DNA from: Parasponia andersonii
Lineage: Eukaryota > Streptophyta > Magnoliopsida > Rosales > Cannabaceae
Length of the DNA: 64,000 nucleotides
NCBI GenBank assembly: GCA_002914805.1
Contig: JXTB01000422.1
Span: forward strand, 1 to 64,000
Direction of reading: 5' to 3'
Part shown: positions 36,044-48,656 of the stretch, piece by piece
How the letters are laid out: every line of letters starts with the position of its first letter
How positions within the stretch are numbered: position 1 is the stretch's first letter
Translations under genes and position numbers: made by a program
The notes under the pieces: model-generated
The model's input: only the letters and a program-made list of their open reading frames with translations
The model's database searches: none
Told to the model about the DNA's origin: nothing

Positions 36044-36175
36044 CGCAAGAACAAGAAGAAGAAACCCAAGATATAATTTTCCTTCTTTTCATTATATTTT
36101 GGGTTTCTTCTAAGGGATACATAACAAACAATCTTTCTCCTTTGGTTAAAACAAAGCAAATAAATAACAAAAGAA

Positions 36176-39100
36176 ATGGCAAGAGGTGGTGGTGCAGAAA
36201 AGAAGGAAGAGGTGGTGGTAGTGGCCATAGACAAGGACAAAAGCAGCCAATATGCTCTCAAATGGACTGTTGATCATCTTATCACCAGGGGCCAAACCAT
36301 CACTTTGCTTCATATTAAAAACAAAACATCTTCTATTCCAAACCCATGTAAGATTCTTTCTTTCATGCTTGTGCAAACTGTTGTTGTCTACGAAAATGGG
36401 ATTCTATCTGTTTTTGACATGACTTTATGGTGCGGCGCAGTCGGAAGCTTTATCTCTGTCAATGAGGTTTGTGAGGATGTTGCAAGAACCTACAAACAAC
36501 AAATGGAGAGTCAGGCCAAGGACTTGTTCCTTCCATTCCGTTGCTTTTGCACCAGAAAGGATGTCCGTTATGCTTCTTTTAATCATCAATTTTGATTCAA
36601 GTTAGCATGATTATGACTCTTTTTCTTTTTTTTTTTTTTGCAAGGAAAATGCTAAACTAGTGCTTTTCTTGTAACCCTTTTTTGTAACAGATAAAATGCA
36701 GTGAAGTGATATTGGAGGAAGGAGATATATCAAAGGCAATAATGAACTATGTTGCTGTTAATTCTATTGAGACTTTGGTGCTTGGTGCAGCATCACGAAA
36801 CAGCCTTGTCAAGTAATTACCTCGCTTTTCCTTTTCGGAAAATAATGACACATGCTGATGATGATGAACAATGGAAACCAAATGCTAATGTCATTAAAAT
36901 TGTGTTCAAACAGAAGATTCAAACCTACAGATGTTCCGAGCACCGTGTCCAAAGGGGCACCAGAGTTCTGCACTGTGTATGTCATTGCCAAAGGAAAAAT
37001 CTCTTCTGTCCGGTCTGCTTCGGCTTCGACTCCTACAAGAGCTTCCACACGTAATCAGACACATAATCATATGCAACAACAACATAGAGGTATGTTTCTG
37101 CAAATCGAGCATCGTCTAATTCCCATGCCATATGTCCGATTTTTTCGCTGGAGCTCATAAAAGTTTCAATGCTTGATATTAATACAGCATCTGATAGAGC
37201 ACATCATGTACCTCATAATCCTTACCCTCCACAAGACGAATTGGAAATGAGGTAAGTTCCACTGCGTTAAGAATCAAAGACGGCTTTGAGGCATATATTT
37301 ATGAAAGTTTTAATAAAACTATATGAAATAATGAAACAGGTCACCCTTCACAAGGGGCAAACACTCGATGAACAAATCATACGAGCTCTCGCATGATAGT
37401 GACATATCCTACGTGAGCAGCGGAAGGCCAAGCATGGATCACCTGTTTCCTTCCCTCTATGATAGTAATGAATCGGGAATGAGCCCCAGAATGTCGGCCA
37501 GCTCTGACTTTGACATGCTCAAGAACTTTGCATCATCCTTATCATCAGGACACAGATCCATTGACTTGAGCTCTTCACACTATGATTTCTCACATAATTC
37601 CCACGACAGTGGAAAGTCAAGTTCATCACAGAACTCGCATATGGTAAGAGCAACACATTGAGAAAAAGTTTATGCCATGTACTAGGCCATGCCTCCAACA
37701 GCAAACTTTGTGAATGCGAATAAAACTTGTGACATAGAATTATAAATGCCATATAAAGATGAAAAGTATTGGCACTAATTTTCTTTAAAATGATTAGGAT
37801 GAAGTGGAAGCTGAGATGAAAAGGCTCAGGCTAGAGCTCAAACAAACAATGGACATGTATAGTACGGCCTGCAAGGAGGCACTTTCAGCAAATAAGAAGG
37901 TATGCATTAATAATTTTCTGAGTAGGCATTGCCTTGTAATGTTACAGTGAGACTTATTGATATATCGACACAGGCAATTGAACTTCACCGCTGGAAAATG
38001 GAAGAAGAACAGAAATTAGAAGAGGCACGACTGGCCGAGGAAGCTGCATTGGCACTTGCAGAGAAGGAAAAAGCAAAGTGTAAAGCAGCCATTGAGGCAG
38101 CTGAAGCCGCTCAAAGGCTTGCTGAATTGGAAGCACAGAAGAGAATTCATGCTGAAATGAGAGCCCAAAAGGAAGCCGAGGAGAGGAAGAAGGCATTAGG
38201 TGGCTTTGCGCAAGGTGAAATCAGGTATAGGAAATACACGATCGAAGAAATTGAAACAGCAACACAAGATTTTGCCGAATCCCGCAAGATTGGAGAAGGA
38301 GGTTATGGACCAGTGTACAGAGGTGAACTGGATCACACCCCTGTTGCCATAAAGATCCTACGTCCTGACGCTGCTCAAGGACGCTCCCAATTTCAACAAG
38401 AGGTAGGCCTGAACACTCATTAGAGTTTCCATTAACAGATTCAAATCAAAGTGTTCCTACAATTCAATAGCAAATGCATAAACTAAACATGTGATCTAGG
38501 ACAATGAACATGTTCTTGTATAGTTAAGCATTTTTGTATTGTAACAACTATTCGATGTTTGATCATGATACAGGTTGAAGTACTAAGCTGCATACGGCAC
38601 CCCAACATGGTTCTCCTTCTTGGAGCTTGTCCAGAGTTTGGCTGCCTAGTGTATGAGTACATGGCTAATGGGAGCTTAGAGGACCGTCTCTTCCGACGAG
38701 GTAATACCCCAGTTCTGTCATGGCAGTTGAGGTTCCGAATCGCTGCAGAGATTGGCACTGGTCTCCTTTTCCTTCATCAGACCAAACCAGAACCCCTTGT
38801 CCACCGTGACCTTAAACCTGCAAACATTTTGCTAGACCGCAACTATGTTAGCAAGATTAGTGATGTAGGCTTAGCCAGACTTGTTCCTCCCTCAGTAGCT
38901 GACTCTGTGACTCAGTACCGCATGACAGCAACAGCAGGGACATTCTGCTATATAGACCCTGAGTATCAGCAAACCGGCATGCTTGGGATTAAGTCAGACA
39001 TCTACTCGCTTGGGGTCCTGTTTCTACAGATGATAACAGCCAAGCCACCAATGGGATTGACTCATCACATGGAAAGAGCTATTGAGAGAGGCACATTTGA

Positions 39101-39567
39101 AGAGATGCTTGACCCGGCTGTTACCGACTGGCCAGTTGAGGAGGCACTCAACTTTGTCAAACTAGCTCTTCAATGCTCCGAAATGAGGCGAAAAGACAGA
39201 CCTGATCTTGGAAAGATTGTGTTGCCTGAGCTAAACAGATTGAGAGAACTGGCCGAGGATAACATGTTCGGCAATGGGGCCAGCTATGATCTAGCTGGAC
39301 TCGCCTCCAAACAAGGCTCGGTTTCCACTTCATCACAAGTGAGTTGACACCAAATAGTTGTAGCTGTACCTGTGATAAGATCCTAAATACGTTATTCCAA
39401 GAAGCCATTAGAACTTCACTCATTCTTGTATCTTTCTTTTGGTCTTTTGAGATTTCTCTTCCCTTTTTGGCTTTCAGGTTGTCATAAGTGATCCTCAACT
39501 ACAACACTCCGAATCTGATAGCCCAAGAAGCCGCTCTAGCACATCGTCTTCTACAGAGAGAATATGA
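36176..39567 (+). CDS. USP-domain receptor-like cytoplasmic kinase (RLCK-IX/PUB-like without U-box), 781 aa
   Basis: Ten exons: 36176-36347, 36441-36562, 36691-36812, 36914-37089, 37188-37251, 37340-37643, 37798-37899, 37974-38402, 38574-39338, 39478-39567 (2346 nt, in phase). The USP domain spans about 10-165 (VVVVAIDKDKSSQYALKW, LVLGAASRNSLVKRFK), then a Ser-rich linker, a long Glu/Ala/Lys coiled coil (about 320-440) and a protein kinase (about 455-735): IGEGGYGPVYRGELDHTPVA, catalytic loop HRDLKPANILL (about 574), DVG in place of DFG, and GTFCYIDPEYQQTGML. The last exon is my call: the frame would stop at 39347, but a GTGAGT donor at 39339 joins to a Ser-rich tail ending at 39567. Relatives form the plant USP-kinase family, some with a C-terminal U-box; none is seen here. 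Confidence 0.87.
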
Positions 39568-39826
39568 GCGCCTCAACCGAGGGAAGCTGAAATTTAATGT
39601 GTTGTATGGTCCTTGTAGCCTGGAGGTCATTCCTGTGAGTCTAAACATGTCAATTAACCAGGAGAAAATTAGTTTAAAATTGGTCAGAGCAGCCATCTTG
39701 TGAACCTGGCAAGTGTAATATTTTTTTTTCTATGTATGATGAATGCAAATATGTTCTTTGTCCTCTCCTTTTCTCTTAAACTCAGACTATAACGACATAC
39801 AGCTGCTGGTGAAAAACGTACTAGAG

Positions 39827-39878
39827 ATAATGTTGTGAAAATAATGAACGCAATAATGTTGTGAAAATAATGAACGCA
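39827..39878. repeat. Perfect 26 bp tandem duplication
   Basis: Two exact copies of a 26 bp unit beginning ATAATGTTGTGAAAATAATG (39827-39852 and 39853-39878). It sits exactly at the left edge of the repeat-like block, so it may mark an insertion junction. Confidence 0.95.
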
Positions 39879-39879
39879 A

Positions 39880-41205
39880 GTGTACGTATCGAACAAGTAA
39901 TAAAGTATAAATATGAGTATCGTTGCCACGAGTACTGTGCTTATTAATACCAAAATTATTCTAACTCTAATTTTATTAAAGCAAATCAAAAAGAAATATT
40001 TCACAAAAATAACTCTAATAATTAAATAAAAAGAAAAGCAAAACAAAATAAAAAATAGGACAATCAAGTAACTAAAGATCTAAGGTTTCTGATTCACCTA
40101 GATTAATCTGCCTAAATTATTCAATCCAATCAATTAATATTCATTTCCTATGCTAACAGCGAATTTCTCTATTATATCTATTAATCTTTCTCAAAAATTA
40201 ATAAAAATATTTCAATAGATAAGTTCCAACATTTCTGTATAAACTATGAACCTATCAAAACTCATTAAACACAATAAATTCATAATACTGCACAAGCAAT
40301 AGATATCTCTATCCTATGATAATCTCATGTTATATTAATCAAGACAAATTCAATCTTCCCTTTTCAGATCTTAGATTAAACCTCTAATTCATGCAAAAGT
40401 TGATCAGGTTCTCACAAGCATTAAGTATAGATTAATACAATTAGCATAGAATGGAAAATAAATATAAAATTGAATTAAAATTGAAATAATTTAAGACATC
40501 ATAATTCGACTACATCGTAGTCCTAGAAAATAAATTAGTTCATAGTAAAAAGAAAACAAACTCTAAACATGGTTCTAGACATGGAAAAGAAACAACAAAG
40601 AAGAGTAGAAAAGGCTAGAAGTCCAATCAATGGAGTTCCATCTTCGGGTTGCCAATCGGTCCGCCTTCAATTCTTCACTCTCGTTTTCTCCTTTGTTTTT
40701 TGAGTTGTTTTTAGCTTGAGAATCCCGAATAAGTCTAGAAAAGACCTATTTATAAGTTAGGAGGCGGCCACCATCAAAACTAGGTCAAAAGGCGTCTTAA
40801 AATAATGAATATGGAAATTCTGACAAAGTGGTGCCGGGGCGCCGGTTGTATGGTACTGGGGAGCCACTCTTGCTGTCTACAATTTCTTTTTGAGCCCGAA
40901 GTAGCGTCGGAGCGCCCATAACATGGCACCGGGGTGCCGATTTCTCTATAACTTTTTTCATTATTTAAAATTTCACTCTTTTTGAACCTCTAAAATGCTC
41001 TAGTGCCAAAGACAAGTGTCAATGTGCTCTCTTTTTTGTCCAACTCGCCATAAATCATACTATTTTCACTATGTGCACCAAAATTAATTAACCTACAAAA
41101 CAAAACAACGAAAAACACAAATAAAACCCCTTAAAACCTCGAGAATCTACCAAATATCTAGCTTAAATGATATCTAATTCGTAAGTAAAACTCACTCATC
41201 AGATA
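39880..41205. mobile_element. Interspersed repeat-like block (non-coding)
   Basis: A 1.3 kb non-coding block with motifs I recall from high-copy plant repeats (GAGTATCGTTGCCACGAG near its left end; a GC-rich GCCGGGGCGCC / ACCGGGGTGCCG patch near 40835-40945 that stands out from AT-rich surroundings). No LTRs, inverted termini or reverse-transcriptase frame were found, so the class is unknown. Confidence 0.4.
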
Positions 41206-41706
41206 AATTCCAAAAAGAAAGAGCATCAAAAGGAGAGAAATATGCCCCAAACAAACTAACCAAACCTGAAAATCTTTCCATGCAACATGCAACTATGGTA
41301 ATGTACAAGTTAAATAAGTCATGTAAGTCGGTAAATAAGAAATTTTAATGCAAGCAAATTGATCCCAAAAAAAAATAATAACAGATATGAGCTTGTCTAA
41401 GTTACTAGTAATTTAATGCATAATGCAAATTACAGATATCATTGATAGGAAAAGCTTCAGGTCTTTCTTTTATTCAAGTAGGAGATAAGCTTAAATAAGA
41501 ACATTATACAAAGAGTACATCAGCAACTCCTTCCCCACACAGTACAACCCACTGATAATGACATTTCTGCTAATAAAGGTTTAGGCAGTTCCACTTGCAT
41601 AAGCCTTTTTCCCAGCCGAGAAGAAGAATCTAAACATAAAACTAGGGGACAGCGAAAGCGAAAGTGAGAGAGAAACACAGAAAAACTGAGAAAGAGATCA
41701 CAAGCT

Positions 41707-44700
41707 TTAGATAGAGACGCTATTGGGAATTCCTTTGGCAACCATGCCAACTTCACCATTAGGAATGAGCAAATTGTAAGGAAACTTGACTGGCCCGAGT
41801 CGGTTCTTCAAAGTTGGGTCATTGTTCCTGCTAATAATTTTATCCTCAATTTCAGACAACTTCTTTCCAAATCTTTCAAACGCCTGTAAAGGCATTGCAT
41901 CTATAGTCCAGTTAGGACTGTCTCTTTGCCCAAGATAAACTTCATCAGAAGCGTGCTTTGATAAGATCTCAATAAAGGAAATCTCAACTAAGGTCTGCAG
42001 CTCAGCAGTGACTGTTCTCAAGAAAGCCTTCTCTGGGTTCGTTCGAAGCTCTTCATATTCAGGAGTACCCTCTTCAGGCATGAGCCTGCGGCTTATTGTG
42101 GGGCGGTTTGGAAGGTACCCTGAATAAGGGTACTGCCCAAAGTTGACGGCGGCATGAAGGGCAGAAGTAATCCATATGACTGTTGCACATGTCTCTATCA
42201 GCTCTTCAAGACTATGCATTTTCGGCCACCATGGCTTGTCTTTCAAGTCACCATGACCGACCTCTCTGAGTTCCTTCCACCATGATTGGAGTTCTTTGTC
42301 TTTCTGAACAATTTCATCAGTTTTGTAGTAGTGAGAACAGTAGTCCTTGACCCATTCTTTAATTGCAGACCAGATTTCAAGTCCATCAACAGCATATGGA
42401 TAGTCCTCTATCAGTAGACGAAGACCATGTGGGGAACTTGGATCCTTCACTGCTACTCCTCTGAAATATAATAGGAAATATATAAAAAGATTATTACCAC
42501 TAACCACATTGCTTAATTATTCTATTTCAGATGGGTATGCATTGCTAGATAGCACTTAACTTCTACTGTAAAATAACTCAGTTAATTTAATTTAGTACCT
42601 CTTGATGAGATCAGCTGGGAGCGATTGTTCAGTTAAATCCCAATTCTTATAAACGGCTGCTGACATTTCCATGGCATATTTTCCAGGAAATACCACGGAC
42701 TCCAAAACACCCCCGCCATTTATGAGAACCTGCCTAGCAAGTGCGTTGATATTCATGGTGTCACGGAAGTGAGGGTGCAAGAGTTTGTGAATTGGGTGTA
42801 AAACACTTAGCTGCCTGTTCGTTGCTAGCACAAATGGCTCAATTACAGCATGAGTATTTAACCTATATTTGACCAATGAAATTTAAAAAATATTTAGAAC
42901 CCATTTCAAAAACATAAATTGAAGTTACACGATCAAGTTACTTTCATAGAGAAATACCAATGACTAACGAGTTGGTGATAGCCATAATCATTGACAGTGA
43001 CATAAGCTTTTGCCAATTGCCAAATGGTACTTTCAACTCCTTGTTCAGCTGGTGTGTACACTCTGCTAACTGCACCCAAGTGATCACCTTGCGGATGTGG
43101 TAAGCTTAGTTCAATTGCCAACGGCTTCAAAGTGCCATCATTTGTTAAAAACAGAAGCGTTCTGGTGGCATAAATCTTTGATGAAGTTGTGTTTACCCTC
43201 CTCACATATGGCATAATAGCATCATGGTGATCCAATACAAACAACCTGTTTTTCTCAAGTGCCTAATCAAACATATACTTTTAGACATCATGACCCAAAT
43301 TTTTGAAGAAAACACTAATTAATTGTACAGAAATCTTGCTGCACAAATACTTTAAAAAGTAGAACTCTTCTGAAAAAAAAAAAAAAAAAAAGAAGCTAGG
43401 AGCTTTACCTCATTCACAGAGAGCCCATCCAAGTTGTTATTTATGTGTTCTTCCGTTATTGTGCTATTTTGATTACCATAGACGTCAGGGTCTAGCTTGC
43501 TTGTTGGTGGGAATTCCTGTAGTTAAATTACAAGTGACATTATTAAAGCTAAAACAAGAAACTGCATTTAGCCACTTTGAAGATCTACAGAGAAGGGAAA
43601 AGGTTATACTTGGAGACGACGAATTAGGACAGGATTCACTCCAGCCAACATTTCCCTTGCAAATTCTTCATCAGTCATCCATGCAGACTTGTCCTCTGCC
43701 CCAAAGCATTGAGACACCATAATTAAATGGAAGAAGACAACAATCAATCTAAAGTTAAAAAAATCATTAAAATAGTAATGGTTGTGTACGATATGTGCTA
43801 TACCCTTAATCACATGAGGCTTGGGAAATTTGAGGAATCGACCCCCATCAGATCGAAACAGTTCCTTCAGTGTTTCTATAGGCATGTTTTGCCTGATAGT
43901 GTCAAATACTCCTAGAGGTAGTGGAAAACCTCCGTCATACAGATTGAGTACATCATCGAAGCTGTCAAACTCAGCTGGGGTTAGGTCAAATAAAGACTCT
44001 AGCGCAGGTTTGATGACCAGAGCTACTGATTTCAGCGTATTAACAAGGAAGTCTGACATCTTCAAGTGACCAAACCGTTCATCTCGTGGAATGTAAAAGT
44101 TCAAATTCAAAAGGTCTATGTCCCTACTCTCGCAATTCGGATCTGTTACAACAATCATATCAGGTAGCACATTAAACTTAAGACTTAAACAAGAATGGAA
44201 ATAATTTGTATTCATACTTTTACTCGTTGAGCAGATTATGATAAATATCTAACCTGTCTTGGTTGGTGGTCTGCCAGTTCTTCCCCTACGAGGGTAAGGA
44301 TACTCGCTAGAGCCTCCAAGAACTGGACGAGCAAACTTGTCACCCCAGTCTGGATTGCCCAAATCGTTGTAGTAGTCATAGTCATAGACTCTGTCCCCTT
44401 CCTTTCGCTGTCCTCTTCCATCACCTCTAAGGTTTACCAGTTCTTGTTCTCTGTACCAGCGTAGTGGCGCTGGTGTTTCACCAGGAAGATAAGTCTGCAG
44501 ATGCAATATATACATAACAATAACACACCAAATTCATCAAAAGATAAATTGGTAAAAGAAGTAGCATTTCTTTTCTGAGTAATTTCGTCGAACACCCCAC
44601 CCCTTTCACAAAAGTAATATTCTGAAATTTACATGAGTGACTATAAATATCAGTACCTTGTTCCTGAAGAAAACACGATCATAGTTGTACTTGTCTACTG

Positions 44701-45525
44701 GGTAAACCCAAGAATTGCAAACAAAATGGACCTTCCCTTCATTAGGAACATCTTCAAGAGTGAGAGACTTGAGAAAGAACTCAGTGCTATGATTGTTCTT
44801 AATGATAAAAGCCTCAGGAACTCCAAGTTCCTCTTGCCACTCAAAGCTAACACCATAAGCAGACTCCCCAGCTAATAATGGGAAAAGAGTCAGTAGGTTT
44901 GTCCAATTCTCCAAGTGTGCTGCCTTCCCAACCGTCCCTTTAAGTTCATTACCTACAAACAACACACACAGCACCCAAATAATTCAATAATGAACTAAAT
45001 TTAAAATAGATAAAGACCATCTTCTTAAATCGTTTAATCATCTACTTGATCTTAGATACTACCTTATCAGTTATCACCACACCTATCTTAATAATGCCAA
45101 TACTTTATAGTTATTGGTTGTTACTATATGACTTTAAGAAATATAATACTACATATGACATATATCCCAAAAAAAGTGGTTTCTAGATTTTCTTTTTTTT
45201 TTTTTTTCTGCCTTTCGCCATTTTGGTTCATGAACTTGTATGCTTACAGCACATTTTTACCGTTAGTGATCTAAATCGTTAACTTGGTTTAGAAGTAAAG
45301 AAAGACAGAAATAAACTGGAAGGAAAACTAACCAATGTCAGTATGAGTAGCACTAATGAGCTGCAGAGAAACCCGTTGGCCCAACAACTCACTCAAAGGA
45401 TCAAGAATGCCATTTCTCATGTCGTTGAAATCCAACACATTTTTCTTCATCAAAACCACTGTCCCCTTGATCTGCTTATTCTTATCGCCACCAAAGATTG
45501 AGGGAGGTTTAACGATGTTAAACAT
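41707..45525 (-). CDS. LOX: Linoleate 9-lipoxygenase, 861 aa (tandem copy A)
   Basis: Nine exons on the minus strand: 45525-45333, 44952-44657, 44494-44254, 44142-43804, 43695-43610, 43516-43409, 43262-42958, 42862-42599, 42460-41707 (2586 nt, in phase). A PLAT/LH2 beta-barrel (about 1-160, no transit peptide) precedes the catalytic domain. Iron ligands by alignment with soybean LOX-1: His522 and His527 (SHWLNTH), His713 and Asn717 (ALHAAVNFG), and C-terminal Ile861 (SVSI). Ala565 sits at the Coffa site, predicting S stereochemistry. The regiospecificity pair (soybean 556/557) is Val-Val at about 579/580, not the usual 9-LOX Thr-Val or 13-LOX Thr/Cys-Phe. The cytosolic type and small residue at that site favour 9-oxygenation of linoleic and linolenic acids, feeding defence oxylipins. 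It pairs with copy B at 48657, with the same exon structure. Confidence 0.92.
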
Positions 45526-45637
45526 TTTCAACTTTTGGAATATGAATACTTACTACACACACTCAAACAAACTACTTTCTACTTTTTAATAACAAAAGTT
45601 AATTGGTTTGCATGAAATAGTGGGAGACCATGGACTC

Positions 45638-45644
45638 ATTTATA
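45638..45644 (-). promoter_or_regulatory. Candidate TATA box of LOX copy A
   Basis: TATAAAT on the minus strand about 113 bp upstream of the ATG. The same motif in the same context (CCTATAAAT) precedes copy B, which supports its being functional. Confidence 0.55.
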
Positions 45645-47850
45645 GGGAAACACTGAGCACTATCAGGTAATATCTCTACTCCCGGTACTTGTTTAAAATA
45701 AAATAGAAAAGAGAATCGATCTATTTTTTTTTAATAAAGAAAAACATTGTCAATACATACATATATATATATATATATATAGAGGTTGTTTGTTACCAGT
45801 GATACCATATTATAGTATAGATATAGATATGACTACGAGCATTATTTATGAACTAGAAAACAAACATCCATAATCTTCACGATGATACTATTTCGCTGTC
45901 TACGTCGACCCACGTTCTATAATGAATAGCCAACTGATAGAATAATATGAACCGATTAGGTAAGAAAAGTTAGGTTAAAAAAAATGTGTAAAATGTGATT
46001 ATATATGTGATTCAACGAGTTTGGCCTGTTATAATAAGATTGAGCATCGACTTAAGATCACACTTTGTCGTGAAGAAAACCAACATCTTGATTCATGAGT
46101 CATGATTAACGTTTCTAGTTTTTATATATATGATTTTTTATACAATAGAAAAGGAGTTGGTGTACGTCGTCTTGTCAGTAGATAATATATTTTAGGAAAA
46201 ATAATGGCCCACTTGGCCATTTTGCCATTTTGTTTTATTTTATCTTAATTGATGGGCCGAGAGGATTTTGTGACGTAGTCCAATACTACGTGACACCTTA
46301 CATGCCGATCACCATCTATGGTGTTAATTTTGAGGTGTGAGTTTTTTAGTAAAAGACGATAGTATGTTACCTAGGTGAGACTAGGACTCACAAATTCTAT
46401 CTTTCTGAAAATATCACATCATACATAATATGATGTTTCATATTTTAAGGTGCCCGTACTACTATTCTTCGGTGATGGCATCATTAGGAGATATTATAAA
46501 TTATCCTCCCCATATCTGATGAAGATCATACATTATGAAACAATAGTCTTTTTTATTATTATTATTATTTTATTTTCTCCTCCGATTTATTCTGGGGTAA
46601 AACAAATTAAGGGTCTTCTTGCTCCATATTTATAAATGCCAATAAAATCTTAACTATCTAAGCTTCGATATTGCAGATGCATCATGTGATCTCCACTCCA
46701 CTCTTCGCCCACCATTGTCATGTCCGTGGCCTTAGCCGTGGGATGCGCTACAGCGTCTGATCTCAGTTCTCTCGTATCTTTTCTTGGCTTACGTGAAGTT
46801 TATTACTATGTATATCTTTTAGTTTGCGCTTGAATCGCGCAATGTTATGTTGGAGTCTCTGAATGGCTCAGAAAGGTGTGAGAGCTCAACCATAAAATGT
46901 TAGTCATAGGAAAAGCTAAAAGAAAAAAAAAAGAAAGATGGTTGATCGCCATCACTAATCAACTTTGAAAAAGCTAAAAGGAAAGATGGTTCAAATATAA
47001 GCCTATTTCTAGTTGTCCAAATAAACCAAAGGCAATAAATTGAAGCAAACAACTAGACACTAAAATTTCCTTCGTCATTGAATCAAATAGAATATAAGCT
47101 ATAACAAAACAACTGGTTTAGATTTCGAAGGACAAGATAAATAAAATAAGATTGGACTATTTAAAAAAATTGAAGTGGAGTTAATCCAATCCTTTGTTCG
47201 GTGTGTATGCCGAGGGGATTGGATTAGATTTTGTGTTTAATAATTTTAACTAAATATCAAACTTTTTTCCTTTCTCAATATAACTAAAAATTAAATTTTT
47301 TAAAGAAAAAAAAATTCAATTTGAGACAATGATTTTTGTGTCATTTATGTAAGTATGGAAAATATCACTTATTAATTAGAAATAATTTCTTTAAAAAATT
47401 AACTTTAAATCTAAATGAGAAATTGAATACGTGCATTTTAGAATAATTTCTTTAATATTTTAAAATAAAACTAAACTAAAACTAAAATTTTCATTTTTTT
47501 TCAGGAAATTGAGTTAAATTTTGAAATAGGCAAATAGTAAGTACACCCTTAAATAAGAATATTAATCAAAATTGCACATATGATATTTCAAGTGACAGTA
47601 ATCATATTATATAGCTAAAGTAATAATTAAATCAAATTGCCTCTTAAAAGAAATAATTAAATCAAGTTTCTATAATAAGAAATGCTAACTGAGTCATAGC
47701 ATCCATACATCATCATTATTATTATTATGTGTCATCATTATTATCATTACCATTTAAAAATTGCGCAATATATGAGAAATAGTCTTTCTACATAAACATA
47801 CAATTTTTGGTATGTCAATGTAGGAGCACAAGTTCAAACAGTACTAATCT

Positions 47851-48129
47851 CTATTCATAATCATAAACAATTAAAAGAACCAGCCCAATAATCAAGCTAA
47901 AAAGGGTTAAAACACTGAGAACAAACGGGCCAAGTAGTGATAAAACTCCAGGAAAATTTATGAGTTGAAAATAATTCTTTTGAGGAATTTTCTCAAACAT
48001 GTGTTTTGCTATAGGAGGATGGTATCTTAAGCTCATTTTTTCATATTTGCGGTGGGAATTCCTATGGCTTAAACAACCCAATATAAACCAAAACGTACAT
48101 ATGAGAACTTCAAGAATCCAGACTGCCAT
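47851..48129 (-). CDS. Hypothetical 92 aa two-helix membrane protein
   Basis: An open frame with ATG start encodes a hydrophobic N-terminus (MAVWILEVLICTFWFILGCL), a basic loop, and a long hydrophobic segment (LSLLGPFVLSVLTLFSLIIG). I do not recognise a family. It is flanked by AT-rich intergenic sequence and could be a chance frame; the two well-formed hydrophobic helices are the only argument for it. Confidence 0.25.
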   Translation of the reverse strand: MAVWILEVLICTFWFILGCLSHRNSHRKYEKMSLRYHPPIAKHMFEKIPQKNYFQLINFPGVLSLLGPFVLSVLTLFSLIIGLVLLIVYDYE

Positions 48130-48656
48130 AAAACAAGACCCAAAAACTAAACCCTAATATGAAGAAAAGAAAAATATATCAGAGCTCCATTATAGGCAAA
48201 AATTCAAGCAAAATTTTAGGAAATAGAAGAATCATGTATAACACCCAATTCAATTCAGAAGTGTTATACCAATAATTCTGTTTCAAAAAATCCCTTAAAA
48301 TTCAACAAGACATAAACAACTAGCATGTCAATGACGAAGAAATTAATCGTGCATGTATTAGCATGCTGCACAATGCAAATGAAAGATAGAGATCAATGGA
48401 AAAAGCTTAATCAGGTCTTTCTGTTATTCTTCGAGTACTGGAGATAAGCTTAAGCTTAAGCAACAACAACAACCACAACACACACAGAGTACATCACCAA
48501 CCCCCAACATTAACAATGACGTTGCTGGTAGAAAGCTTCAGGCTATTCTACTTGCTTGCATAAGTCACGTTCTAAGCATAGAAGTAGAAGCTAAACATAA
48601 AAAAAGACTAAAAATACAAAGAAAGACCGAGAAATAGACGTTGAGAGAAGCTTAAT

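Larger units (their letters stand above)
33531..36175. other. Intergenic, repeat-bearing, promoter of USP/kinase gene
   Basis: It contains a probable non-autonomous DNA element (34101-34611), A-rich tracts (35595-35685), a TTC microsatellite (35949-35978) and the promoter of the gene at 36176. No kinase remnant or other gene was seen. Confidence 0.55.
39568..41706. other. Intergenic with interspersed repeat, LOX 3' flank
   Basis: It comprises the USP/kinase 3' flank, a perfect 26 bp tandem duplication (39827-39878), a repeat-like block (about 39880-41205) and the 3' UTR of the first lipoxygenase gene (about 41440-41706). No gene was seen. Confidence 0.55.
45526..48656. other. Intergenic between the two lipoxygenase genes
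   Basis: It comprises the copy A promoter (45526 to about 46200), with TATA box and an AT microsatellite (45761-45782), then AT-rich sequence, a small two-helix frame on the minus strand (47851-48129), and the 3' flank of copy B. The copy B 3' flank (about 48405-48450) resembles that of copy A (about 41455-41490), supporting duplication of the whole transcription unit. Confidence 0.55.

Noticed and set aside
43459..44875. Plus-strand frames inside LOX copy A
   Set aside because: They are antisense shadows of lipoxygenase exons 2, 4 and 5; the same shadows recur in copy B.
45526..45531. Two-residue longer start for LOX copy A
   Set aside because: It depends on a TTG start; the ATG at 45525 gives the usual MFN start shared with copy B.
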